Source: a beta proteobacterium MWH-UniP1 (GTDB lineage: Bacteria > Pseudomonadota > Gammaproteobacteria > Burkholderiales > Burkholderiaceae_A). From it: a stretch of DNA of 64,000 nucleotides. The DNA is taken from contig CP143625.1 in the NCBI GenBank assembly GCA_036362785.1, positions 497,401-561,400 on the forward strand. The letters are read 5' to 3'. Below, one piece after another: positions 33,568-40,464 of this stretch. The notes beneath the pieces were generated by a model, which saw nothing but the letters and a program-made list of their open reading frames with translations, did no database searches and had not been told where the DNA came from. The translations under genes were made by a program, and so were the position numbers. The first letter of the stretch is position 1. Each line of letters starts with the position of its first letter.

Positions 33568-33945
33568 ATGGAGAGCATGAATCGCACAACCAAACAGCGC
33601 ACCGCCATTCAGGGCGCTCTACTTGAGGCAGCGCGCCCCTTGCTGCCCCAGGAGATTCTGGTGAGCGCTCAGCGGGAGGTGCCGAATCTGAACCTAGCCA
33701 CGGTCTACCGCAACTTGAACCTATTGACCGATGAGAAGGCCATCACCCCCGTGCACCTTCCGGGACAGCCCACGCGCTTTGAGTTGGCCGGGCATCACCA
33801 CCACCATTTCCAGTGCAGACAGTGTGACCGGGTCTTCGATGTGCATGCCTGTACCGCGGAGATCTCAAAACTTGCCCCCAAAGGATTCGAGGTGATCGAC
33901 CATGATGTGATTCTGTATGGCCGGTGCCCTGATTGCAGAAACTGA
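33568..33945 (+). CDS. zur: Fur-family regulator, probably Zur
   Basis: A 125-residue Fur-family repressor. The winged HTH covers about 1-75 (TTKQRTAIQGALLEAARP, LNLATVYRNLNLL), and the dimerisation domain has the metal ligands HHHHHFQCRQCD and a second pair CPDC near the C-terminus for structural zinc. Fur proteins sense iron, zinc or manganese; the divergent zinc importer and the missing Fur-typical features favour zinc. ATG 33568 or 33577 are both possible starts; the upstream frame to 33463 crosses the operator and is rejected. It probably represses znuCBA and itself through the palindromes at 33525-33548. Confidence 0.82.
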   Translation: MESMNRTTKQRTAIQGALLEAARPLLPQEILVSAQREVPNLNLATVYRNLNLLTDEKAITPVHLPGQPTRFELAGHHHHHFQCRQCDRVFDVHACTAEISKLAPKGFEVIDHDVILYGRCPDCRN

Positions 33946-33964
33946 TGTAATACACTTCAGGGCT

Positions 33965-34336
33965 ATGTTGAAAACGAATCAACTTCGTCAAATTGCGGTG
34001 TGGGCAGTTGCGTTCATGCTCTTGGCGGTGCTGTCTCCGGTAATTACGAAGACGGTCACCAAGAGTTATCAATTAACCGAAACGGTTGAGGTCTGCACCA
34101 CAGTTGGCACACTAAGCGTCTCAATTACGACTAACCACAACCCCTCAAAGCATGATCACCAAGCCGGGGACTGCCCTTATTGCTCTTTTTCTTTTTACTC
34201 TATTTTGCTGGACCGTCCGTCGCTCCGATCAGCAACAGTCGATCCGCCCCTGTTTCCGGACCTCTCTTATCAATCCCTTAAGCCTCTTTTTGCCTGGGCA
34301 CTCCAGCCCGCTCGGGCACCGCCACTCTCTGCATAG
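33965..34336 (+). CDS. DUF2946 family protein
   Basis: A 123-residue membrane-associated protein starting at ATG 33965, 19 bp after the Fur-type gene. An N-terminal hydrophobic segment (IAVWAVAFMLLAVLSPVI) acts as signal or anchor. The conserved centre HDHQAGDCPYCSFSF is the DUF2946 signature, a His/Cys motif suited to metal binding. DUF2946 genes are common next to copper-handling genes such as PCu(A)C chaperones, as found here 60 bp downstream. A role in copper or other metal handling in the periplasm is inferred. Confidence 0.8.
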   Translation: MLKTNQLRQIAVWAVAFMLLAVLSPVITKTVTKSYQLTETVEVCTTVGTLSVSITTNHNPSKHDHQAGDCPYCSFSFYSILLDRPSLRSATVDPPLFPDLSYQSLKPLFAWALQPARAPPLSA

Positions 34337-34397
34337 CTAACGCTTTAATTCTTGCTGTCGCGTTAGTGCGATAGCGGCTCTATCAGAGGGGAAATAT

Positions 34398-34901
34398 ATG
34401 TTGATGCATTTTTCGGTGCGCTTTGCACTGTTCATTGGCCTTTGCACGACCTTCTTGCCGACAACACTTGTACATGCCCATTCCTATAAGGCCGGCGAGA
34501 TCAAAATCGATCATCCCTACGCCACGCCAACCCCGGGAGGGGTGAAAAATGGTGCGATTTACTTTCGTGCGATCGAAAACGGCGGTAAGCAAGCTGACCG
34601 ACTGCTATCCGCACGATCGACCGTGTCAGAACGGGTTGAGCTTCATCATATGCAGATGGATGGCCCAGTGATGCGCATGCGAGAGGTAGAAGCGATTGTG
34701 TTGCCTTTAGGTGCAGGACCATCGTTTCGGAATGGGCAACCAAACGCCTATCACCTCATGCTGATTAACCTCAAGGCACCACTAAAAGAGGGCGATCGCT
34801 TCCCCGTCTGGCTCAGGTTTGAAAACTCCGGTGAAAAGGAAGTCACGGTTTGGGTTCAAAAACCCAAAGGGTCCTCATCTGATCACCATCACAAACATTA
34901 A
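34398..34901 (+). CDS. PCu(A)C periplasmic copper chaperone
   Basis: A 167-residue secreted protein. A signal peptide precedes the cleavage region TLVHAHS at about residues 22-28. The copper site pattern H-M-x(n)-M-x-M is visible in ELHHMQMDGPVMRMREV. The C-terminus is His-rich (SDHHHKH), adding metal-binding capacity. The family delivers Cu(I) to the CuA centre of cytochrome oxidase or to other copper enzymes. ATG 34398 has AGGGGAAA upstream. It is followed by MbnP and MbnH genes, making a three-gene copper unit. Confidence 0.92.
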   Translation: MLMHFSVRFALFIGLCTTFLPTTLVHAHSYKAGEIKIDHPYATPTPGGVKNGAIYFRAIENGGKQADRLLSARSTVSERVELHHMQMDGPVMRMREVEAIVLPLGAGPSFRNGQPNAYHLMLINLKAPLKEGDRFPVWLRFENSGEKEVTVWVQKPKGSSSDHHHKH

Positions 34902-34910
34902 GGATTCATC

Positions 34911-35798
34911 ATGAAAAGGCTATCTGCATTCGTTATTCCATTTGCACTCTCGGCTTGTGCCGTCACACCCTCTCAGCAGTCTGGCACTCAGCCTGTTGAG
35001 ATCCGATTCGCAGCTCAGATCAATGGGCAGGCGTTTGAGTGTGGCAAGTCGTACTCGGGCGTGGGCACCACAAAGTCGAGCATCACGCCAAGTGACTTCC
35101 GGCTGTATGTAAGCCAGGTAGAACTGTTAACTGCCGATGGCAAGGCGGTGCCTGTCGCACTGAATCAGGATAAGACCTGGCAGCTCGAAAATATCGCCTT
35201 GCTTGATTTTGAGAATGGCCAAGGCCCTTGCCGAAACGGAACGCCTGCGACCAATATGTCTGTGCGTGGCTCTGTCCCGGTGGGGAATTATTCCGGTGTG
35301 AAATTTACCGTGGGCGTGCCGTTTGCACGCAATCATGGGGACCCAACCGTTTCGCCCGCGCCGCTGAGCTCAACCGCCATGTTCTGGAATTGGCAGGGTG
35401 GCTATAAGTTCATCAAATTTGACATGGCAAGTTCAGGGCAGCCTGCTGTCACTGCACCGCCTGCAGCCCATGGTGGTGGGAACGCATCCGGATTCTCGGT
35501 ACATCTCGGGAGCACGGTATGTGCATCAGCATCGAGAACGCAGGCTCCCTCTGGATGTCAGAACTCAAACCGCATGGAGATCCGCCTGTCTGACTTCAAT
35601 CCCGCAAACAATGTGGTGGTGATTGACATGGGTCGGGTGCTTGCCAATTCCAATGTGGACATCAACACTGCAGGCACGTCACCGGGTTGTATGAGTTTCC
35701 CGAAGGATGCGGATTGTCCAGCCGTGATGGGTGCCTTGGGGCTGGCCTACGACGGCGTACCCGCCGCTGGCTCGCAGCAGTTGATATCCAAAAAGTAG
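34911..35798 (+). CDS. MbnP-family copper-binding lipoprotein
   Basis: A 295-residue protein with a lipoprotein signal (FALSACAVTPS; Cys lipidation site near 16). The family blocks are visible: TWQLENIALLDFENG, GNYSGVKFTVGVPFARNH, FWNWQGGYKFIKFDM, and the C-terminal DFNPANNVVVIDMG. MbnP binds Cu(I), and in characterised members a Trp is oxidised to kynurenine by the partner MbnH. The MbnH gene follows after only 4 bp here, and a PCu(A)C chaperone precedes it by 9 bp. It would serve periplasmic or cell-surface copper scavenging. Which Trp is modified here is not determined. Confidence 0.88.
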   Translation: MKRLSAFVIPFALSACAVTPSQQSGTQPVEIRFAAQINGQAFECGKSYSGVGTTKSSITPSDFRLYVSQVELLTADGKAVPVALNQDKTWQLENIALLDFENGQGPCRNGTPATNMSVRGSVPVGNYSGVKFTVGVPFARNHGDPTVSPAPLSSTAMFWNWQGGYKFIKFDMASSGQPAVTAPPAAHGGGNASGFSVHLGSTVCASASRTQAPSGCQNSNRMEIRLSDFNPANNVVVIDMGRVLANSNVDINTAGTSPGCMSFPKDADCPAVMGALGLAYDGVPAAGSQQLISKK

Positions 35799-35802
35799 AG
35801 TC

Positions 35803-36945
35803 ATGCGACGTTGGTTGGCTGCGGTTGTCTCCGCACTGGTGATTGCCACTAGTGCGGGGGTAGCCTATGCCGTGTCGAACCAGACCTTCGACTGGGGGCT
35901 GCCGGACTGGGTGCCGCTTCCAGTCGTTCCCCCAGACAATCCAATGACCAGAGAAAAAGTGGAGCTTGGACGGCATCTGTTTTATGACAAACGGCTTTCC
36001 GCGGATAACACGATGTCCTGTGCGACTTGTCATCAGCAGGACAAGGCCTTTACTGATGGAAAGAAATTCTCTAAGGGAATCACCGGGCAGGAGGCAAAGC
36101 GCAGTGCCATGTCATTGGCCAATGTCGCGTATTTGCCGGTTTTAACCTGGGCTAATCCGCTACTGACATCCCTGGAGGTTCAGGCCCTGATTCCGCTCTT
36201 CGGTGAGCATCCCGTCGAGATGGGTATGGCCGGCAAAGAGGAAGTTCTGTTTGAGCGGCTCAAGGCGGACCCCAATTACAGGAAACTATTCAGAAGTGCC
36301 TTTCCAGCGGAGGCAAAGACCGGGGATAGCACGCTCTATTCCCTATCCACGATCACGAAGGCACTCGCGAGTTTTCAGCGCACACTTATCTCAGTGAGTA
36401 GCCCCTATGACCGGTATCGATACGGCGGTGAACTTTCGGCGATTAGCCCTGCCGCAAAACGCGGAGAGGCGCTATTTTTTGGCGAGAAGATGGAGTGTTA
36501 CCACTGCCACGGAGGGTTTAACTTTACCGATAACGTCCAGCATAGCCGTATGCCATTTGCAGAGTTCGGCTTTCACAATACTGGCCTCTATAACACCGAC
36601 GGCAAGGGTCGATACCCTGAAGGGCACACGGGCATTACAGAATTCACTGGGGTTGCAGCGGATATGGGCAAGTTCAGAACGCCAACGCTTCGAAACGTCG
36701 CCAAAACAGCGCCCTACATGCACGATGGATCGATTCCTGATCTCGCCACTGTTATCCGAGCTCATTACGCAAAAGCAGGGCGATCGGCATCAACCGCTGG
36801 CGGCCCCAATCCGTTGCGCAGTGAGTTTATGGTTGGGTTTGAGGTTACTGAGCACGAGGTTAAGGATTTAATAGCTTTTCTGAATGCATTGACAGACCCA
36901 AATTTTCTTCTGAACCGCGCGCACTCCGATCCTTGGTTGAAGTAG
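35803..36945 (+). CDS. MbnH-type di-heme enzyme (cytochrome c peroxidase family)
   Basis: A 380-residue periplasmic di-heme protein with an N-terminal signal (LAAVVSALVIATSAGVAYA). The two c-type heme sites are CATCH (C73-H77) and CYHCH (C232-H236). Conserved peroxidase-type blocks include GRHLFYDKRLS, LFGEHPVEMGM, FRTPTLRNVA and YMHDG. As the direct neighbour of an MbnP gene it is assigned to the MbnH branch, which uses a bis-Fe(IV)-type state to convert a Trp of MbnP to kynurenine, rather than to classical hydrogen-peroxide detoxification. Confidence 0.9.
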   Translation: MRRWLAAVVSALVIATSAGVAYAVSNQTFDWGLPDWVPLPVVPPDNPMTREKVELGRHLFYDKRLSADNTMSCATCHQQDKAFTDGKKFSKGITGQEAKRSAMSLANVAYLPVLTWANPLLTSLEVQALIPLFGEHPVEMGMAGKEEVLFERLKADPNYRKLFRSAFPAEAKTGDSTLYSLSTITKALASFQRTLISVSSPYDRYRYGGELSAISPAAKRGEALFFGEKMECYHCHGGFNFTDNVQHSRMPFAEFGFHNTGLYNTDGKGRYPEGHTGITEFTGVAADMGKFRTPTLRNVAKTAPYMHDGSIPDLATVIRAHYAKAGRSASTAGGPNPLRSEFMVGFEVTEHEVKDLIAFLNALTDPNFLLNRAHSDPWLK

Positions 36946-36988
36946 ACAGTTTTCGGAGCCAAATACACCACACCAACTAACCCCCGTT

Positions 36989-37058
36989 CAATCAGTACGC
37001 CCCAGAACATCCCATTTTTGAGATGCGTACCTAGCCTTGCTCAGGTCAACAGGTTTTG
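36989..37058 (+). repeat. 70-bp direct repeat, copy B
   Basis: CAATCAGTACGC to CAACAGGTTTTG, with 65 of 70 positions equal to copy A (29821-29890) and the same orientation. Mismatches are scattered in the first half, while the second half is identical. It follows the MbnH gene by 43 bp. See copy A for possible meanings. Confidence 0.75.
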
Positions 37059-37124
37059 AGCAGAAAGCGGTTTGAGCACGGTTTTGGCGGTATTTTCGGC
37101 GGGGCGAGGTCAACAGCCCATAGC

Positions 37125-37148
37125 AAAAAGCCCCGCATGGTGCGGGGC
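37125..37148 (-). terminator. Rho-independent terminator
   Basis: GCCCCGCA (37130-37137) pairs with TGCGGGGC (37141-37148) around a 3-nt loop. On the minus strand it is followed by TTTTT, so it ends leftward transcription. It sits just downstream of the tRNA-3'-like sequence on that strand, as a native tRNA terminator would. Confidence 0.75.
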
Positions 37149-37194
37149 TCAGTGCTAGCTCACGTGGCCATGAGCAAGTTAGTGCAGGTAATTT

Positions 37195-37218
37195 TGGCGG
37201 GCGTTGAAAGATTCGAAC
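37195..37218 (-). other. tRNA 3'-end-like relic
   Basis: Minus strand reads GTTCGAATC, then TTTCAACGCCC, then GCCA, i.e. T-loop, T-stem 3' side, acceptor 3' side, discriminator G and CCA. The preceding bases do not form the 5' T-stem or any cloverleaf. It could be an attR-type copy of a tRNA 3' end left by an integrated element; chance similarity is possible. Confidence 0.35.
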
Positions 37219-37445
37219 TGTTAGTGCGGTTCGCATTTTAATTATCGTGTGAATTTGTGAGTTCGCCCCAAGTACTCATCCTCCGTCGAGTGCCGCGCTC
37301 TGGCCGCCCGCGATTTATCGGGTAATTGGCAGCCACGTTGGCCGGTTGGTGCATCAGCGGTGATTCAAATGCAGTCCAACGCCCGTCAATCGGTGATGGC
37401 TTTGCGGGACAGACAACACTACCCGGCGGCACCTTGACTTTAGTA

Positions 37446-37459
37446 TTTGTATATACAAA
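37446..37459. promoter_or_regulatory. Palindrome abutting brnT start
   Basis: TTTGTATATACAAA is a perfect 14-bp palindrome ending one base before ATG 37461, where a ribosome binding site would be expected. BrnTA systems autoregulate through the BrnA antitoxin, so this is a candidate operator. TTGACT at 37434-37439 may be part of the promoter, but no well-spaced -10 is seen. Confidence 0.4.
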
Positions 37460-37460
37460 A

Positions 37461-37736
37461 ATGTACCTCGTACTGGTGTTCGATCCTGAAAAAGATCGTG
37501 AAAATCGAATTAAGCATGGCTTCTCGCTTGGCGATGTCGTGTTTATGGACTGGAGTGAAATTTCCGAGGCGCCTGATACACGATTTAATTATGGGGAGCG
37601 CCGAATGATTTGCTATGGAATGCTTGAATCGAACTTGATGTGTGCTGTTTTTGTGGATCGGGGATTAGAGCGTCGAATTATCAGTTTTAGGAGAGCAAAC
37701 CTTAGAGAGATTAAACGCTATGGAAAAGTTCATTAA
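37461..37736 (+). CDS. brnT: BrnT-family ribonuclease toxin
   Basis: A 91-residue RelE-fold toxin: VFDPEKDRENRIKHGFSLGDV, then ERRMICYGMLE, then ERRIISFRRANLREIKRY. The N-xx-KHG motif and the closing RxxS/FRRAxxxE motif are the BrnT signature. BrnT cleaves RNA and is neutralised by BrnA. The start ATG 37461 lacks a normal ribosome binding site because the palindrome occupies that place; the longer frame to 37326 has no similarity. The gene overlaps brnA by 17 bp, so the two are made together. Confidence 0.88.
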   Translation: MYLVLVFDPEKDRENRIKHGFSLGDVVFMDWSEISEAPDTRFNYGERRMICYGMLESNLMCAVFVDRGLERRIISFRRANLREIKRYGKVH

Positions 37737-38022
37737 AACAAAATCCGGCAAACTCATCCGCGTCCCCACGCCAGAAGAAGAAGCCTTCATTAATGCTGGT
37801 ATCGCTGCTGACCCAGACACCTATGTCCCGTCAGACGCTGAGTTCAAGCGCATGCGCACTGTGGGGCGCCCTCCGGCGGTCATCAAACGTCCTTTGATGA
37901 GCATCCGCATGGACCCAGAATTACTCGAGGCCCTGCGGGCCACTGGCAAAGGCTGGCAGACCCGCGTACACGCAGTATTGATGGAAGCCTGGCGTAAGGG
38001 GAGATTTAAGCCTAAAAAATAA
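37720..38022 (+). CDS. brnA: BrnA-family antitoxin
   Basis: A 100-residue BrnA antitoxin. The N-terminal part has the conserved TPEEEAFINAGIAADPDTY; the C-terminal part is the ribbon-helix-helix DNA-binding domain: IKRPLMSIRMDPELLEALRA, TGKGWQTRVHAVLMEAW. It binds BrnT and represses the operon, probably at the palindrome before brnT. The 17-bp overlap with brnT gives translational coupling. The pair lies in a region full of junction features, consistent with a mobile or recently acquired module. Confidence 0.9.
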   Translation: MEKFIKTKSGKLIRVPTPEEEAFINAGIAADPDTYVPSDAEFKRMRTVGRPPAVIKRPLMSIRMDPELLEALRATGKGWQTRVHAVLMEAWRKGRFKPKK

Positions 38023-38028
38023 GCCAGA

Positions 38029-38925
38029 TTACTCCGCCGGCACCGCTGGCTTTGCCTGCCGTTTGGGAAACAAGACCACGCCCATGGATAGCAGAATCAG
38101 CACTAAAGCACCCAGATCGTAAACGCCCACCTTTTCATTAAGTGCCCAGGCGCCACTAAACACTCCCAGCACAGGAATCAGCATGATAGAAAGACTGCTG
38201 GCTACTGGTGGCAGCTTGCGGGCGATGCGAAACCATACAACGTGGCAAAAGCCAAAAACCACAATGGCGTTAAACCAAATGGCGGCCCACTCGCCGGGGT
38301 TGGGCCAGCGCCATTGATCTCGTTCAATCAAGAAAGCACCGAAAAAAAGAAAGCTTGCCGTAATGCACATCATCCAAAACGTGAGCGATGCATTCGAGAC
38401 GGTGAGCTTGAAGTAATTCATCATGGCGGTGCCCAGGCCCCATCCCATGGCAGCAATCAACATTAACGCCAAGCCCACGGGTTTGCCGATCAGCGAAGAA
38501 AACTCTTCGGCAGCCAACAGCATGGTGGCCGATAGGGCCAGCGCCACCCCGATACCACCGCGCCAAGTAAATTTACCTTTAAAAAAGAAAACGCTCGCTA
38601 ATAGTGCCCAGACAGGCATGGTGTAGCCAACGATCGCTGCCCGCCCTGATGTAAGCGCTTTAATGGCGTAAATGGCAAACAAATGCCAGATCAGCATATT
38701 GCCCAGCGCCAGATGGATCACCCGGTGGCGCTCCGATCGAACCACTGCGAACTGTTCGCCCCGAACCAGCATATAAAGCCCCAGGCAAACGATGCCAATC
38801 CCCATGGACCATGTACGAAACATCAGTGGCGGATAATCCAGCACGGCGTATTTCATAACGGGCCAGTTAATGCCCCAAAACAGTGTCAACAGCGATAGCA
38901 ACAAAAGGTCTACGCGCGTTAACAC
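38029..38925 (-). CDS. EamA/DMT-family transporter
   Basis: A 298-residue drug/metabolite transporter with two EamA repeats and about ten transmembrane segments. Visible family parts are the N-terminal LLLSLLTLFWGINWPVMKYA, the first-repeat end (TSGRAAIVGYTMPVWALLAS, then VFFFKGKFTWRGGIGVALA), and the second repeat end ASSLSIMLIPVLGVFSGAWA. Substrate is not predictable; family members export amino acids, nucleosides or other metabolites. It converges on brnA with 6 bp between the stops. No signs of regulation can be read. Confidence 0.88.
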   Translation of the reverse strand: MLTRVDLLLLSLLTLFWGINWPVMKYAVLDYPPLMFRTWSMGIGIVCLGLYMLVRGEQFAVVRSERHRVIHLALGNMLIWHLFAIYAIKALTSGRAAIVGYTMPVWALLASVFFFKGKFTWRGGIGVALALSATMLLAAEEFSSLIGKPVGLALMLIAAMGWGLGTAMMNYFKLTVSNASLTFWMMCITASFLFFGAFLIERDQWRWPNPGEWAAIWFNAIVVFGFCHVVWFRIARKLPPVASSLSIMLIPVLGVFSGAWALNEKVGVYDLGALVLILLSMGVVLFPKRQAKPAVPAE

Positions 38926-38980
38926 TGCTTATCGCCCCACCAGCATGGTCTTTAAAAAATGCATTTGGGTGGGGCTGCAG

Positions 38981-39316
38981 TTAGCGCCGAACATCTGGGC
39001 CGGGCCGCTCGGCGTCTTCCACAGGGTAAGAGTCTGCGGTGTAGCGGGGCCCTTTCATGATAAGCACCACCACACAGCCAATCGCAAGCGTGAAGATCAC
39101 CGTCAAGTGAAAAATGGCTGCGCCAATCAGGGTGAACTCAAGCCGTTGAATCCGGCTGGCAATCTCGGCTTCGGTGCCCTCCCATGGCCAGGCATAAGCT
39201 GCAGCCCACAACACCCCCAGCACCAAAAAGCCAACTGCGGTCAGGAGTGGGATTTTCTTAAATAAAGCCCACTCGAGTCCGGCAGGGTATTTGCGATCAG
39301 GGGGGTGTTTTTGCAT
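38981..39316 (-). CDS. Small two-helix membrane protein
   Basis: A 111-residue protein with two clear transmembrane segments: PLLTAVGFLVLGVLWAAAYAW (about 24-44) and IFHLTVIFTLAIGCVVVLIM (about 68-87), joined by a charged loop (EGTEAEIASRIQRLEFT). The tail is Pro/Asp-rich. I do not recognise a family. It starts 6 bp after the DUF486 gene on the same strand, so the two are likely co-transcribed, with the EamA transporter following. A function is not suggested by the sequence. Confidence 0.6.
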   Translation of the reverse strand: MQKHPPDRKYPAGLEWALFKKIPLLTAVGFLVLGVLWAAAYAWPWEGTEAEIASRIQRLEFTLIGAAIFHLTVIFTLAIGCVVVLIMKGPRYTADSYPVEDAERPGPDVRR

Positions 39317-39322
39317 GGCGGG

Positions 39323-39673
39323 CTAGCTTCGGAAAATGAAGTATACCGCCCCAATCAAGCAAAGCCCGGCCCAAAGAAAGTCGGTTTTAAAGGGTTGTTG
39401 CATGTAAAACATCGAAAACGGAATAAAGATCGCCAGGGTGATGACCTCTTGAGTAATCTTCAGCTGGGCCAAGTTGAGCACCGTAAATCCGATTCGGTTG
39501 GCTGGTACCTGGAGCGCGTATTCGAAAAAAGCGATTCCCCAGCTCACCAGCACCGCGATCCAGATGGGGGCAGTGGAGAGATTTTTCAGGTGCCCGTACC
39601 AGGCAAAAGTCATGAAGATATTCGACAGCACCAGTAATCCGACGGTGCTAACTATAGTGATGTTGGTCGACAT
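39323..39673 (-). CDS. DUF486 (small DMT-like) membrane protein
   Basis: A 116-residue protein with four hydrophobic segments. It matches DUF486: NIFMTFAWYGHLKN, VSWGIAFFEYALQVPANRIG, NLAQLKITQEVITLAIF, and the C-terminal LWAGLCLIGAVYFIF. These proteins are distant relatives of small multidrug resistance transporters, with no known substrate. It is the first gene of a short minus-strand group and is divergent from pxpB, with 50 bp between the starts. Confidence 0.88.
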   Translation of the reverse strand: MSTNITIVSTVGLLVLSNIFMTFAWYGHLKNLSTAPIWIAVLVSWGIAFFEYALQVPANRIGFTVLNLAQLKITQEVITLAIFIPFSMFYMQQPFKTDFLWAGLCLIGAVYFIFRS

Positions 39674-39723
39674 TTCAGTTCGTTTCCAAGTTATTTAGTA
39701 TTTTTGGGTAGACTTTGATTGCC

Positions 39724-40464
39724 ATGAAAAAAACGTCTTTATCAAGTGCGCAGTTGCAGCCTTCTGTTCAAGAAGGTGGTCTAATCACGGTCGCGCCGTG
39801 TGGCGATGACATGATTTTGATTGATTTTTCGGCAACGTCTAATGCCAATCAGTCCGTCAGGGCATTTTGGGCTCAATTAGAGTCGAGTCGACCAGGCTAC
39901 TGCCTAGAATCAGTTGCAGCAGTAGCATCGTTGGCCGTGGTCCTGCGCAATGAATCTCGGTCGCCTGCCAAACGACAGTATTGCGCTCAGGAGCTTGGGC
40001 GTTTGGCAAGCGATAGTCTTGGCAAAGTGCCACCGGCTGGTGCCGAGAAAGTCATTCCTGTGTGTTACGACCAAGCGATGGCGCCGGATTTGGCAAGGGT
40101 TGCCGAACTAACGGGCTTAGATACCCATGAAGTGATCAAGCTTCACTCTTCGGGCGTCTATCTTGCGGAGGTAATGGGGTTTATGCCGGGTTTTGCCTAT
40201 ATGTCCGGATTAGATGGCCGTCTTTGTGTCCCACGGCTTCCAACACCCCGGCCGGTTGTGCCCGTTGGTTCGCTTGGCATCACTGGCAATCAATGCGCGG
40301 TCTACCCGAGTGCCACGCCGGGGGGGTGGAATTTGATTGGTAGATCCCCATTACGTTTGTTTGATCCCTGTCGCGCAGCCCCGTCTTTTTTGGGGCTGGG
40401 AGACACCGTAAAGTTTGAATCAATAACAACAGCGGCGTTTGATAGGCTATGGGCAAAACGTTGA
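39724..40464 (+). CDS. pxpB: 5-oxoprolinase subunit PxpB
   Basis: A 246-residue KipI/PxpB-type protein: GFMPGFAYMSGLDGRLCVPRL, PTPRPVVPVGSLGITGNQCA, YPSATPGGWNLIGRSPLRLF. With PxpA and PxpC it forms the ATP-dependent enzyme converting 5-oxoproline (pyroglutamate) to glutamate. PxpB binds 5-oxoproline together with PxpC. ATG 39724 is used rather than the in-frame TTG 39715. It overlaps pxpC by 16 bp. The order pxpB-pxpC-pxpA followed by TRAP genes suggests a dedicated uptake-and-hydrolysis operon. Confidence 0.92.
   Translation: MKKTSLSSAQLQPSVQEGGLITVAPCGDDMILIDFSATSNANQSVRAFWAQLESSRPGYCLESVAAVASLAVVLRNESRSPAKRQYCAQELGRLASDSLGKVPPAGAEKVIPVCYDQAMAPDLARVAELTGLDTHEVIKLHSSGVYLAEVMGFMPGFAYMSGLDGRLCVPRLPTPRPVVPVGSLGITGNQCAVYPSATPGGWNLIGRSPLRLFDPCRAAPSFLGLGDTVKFESITTAAFDRLWAKR

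Larger units (their letters stand above)
36946..37460. other. Gene-free region with repeat copy B, terminator and tRNA-like relic
   Basis: A 515-bp stretch between MbnH and BrnT. Listed separately are the 70-bp repeat copy B (36989-37058), a minus-strand terminator (37125-37148) and a tRNA-3'-end-like sequence (37195-37218). The order suggests a chromosomal junction or old integration site. The rest shows no gene I can support. Confidence 0.6.

Noticed and set aside
37195-37271. Intact tRNA gene
   Set aside because: Only the 3' end fits; no D-arm, anticodon arm or matching 5' acceptor strand can be folded.
37461-38022. BrnT/BrnA as part of the defence-like operon
   Set aside because: It lies over 7 kb away beyond unrelated metal genes and has its own operator.
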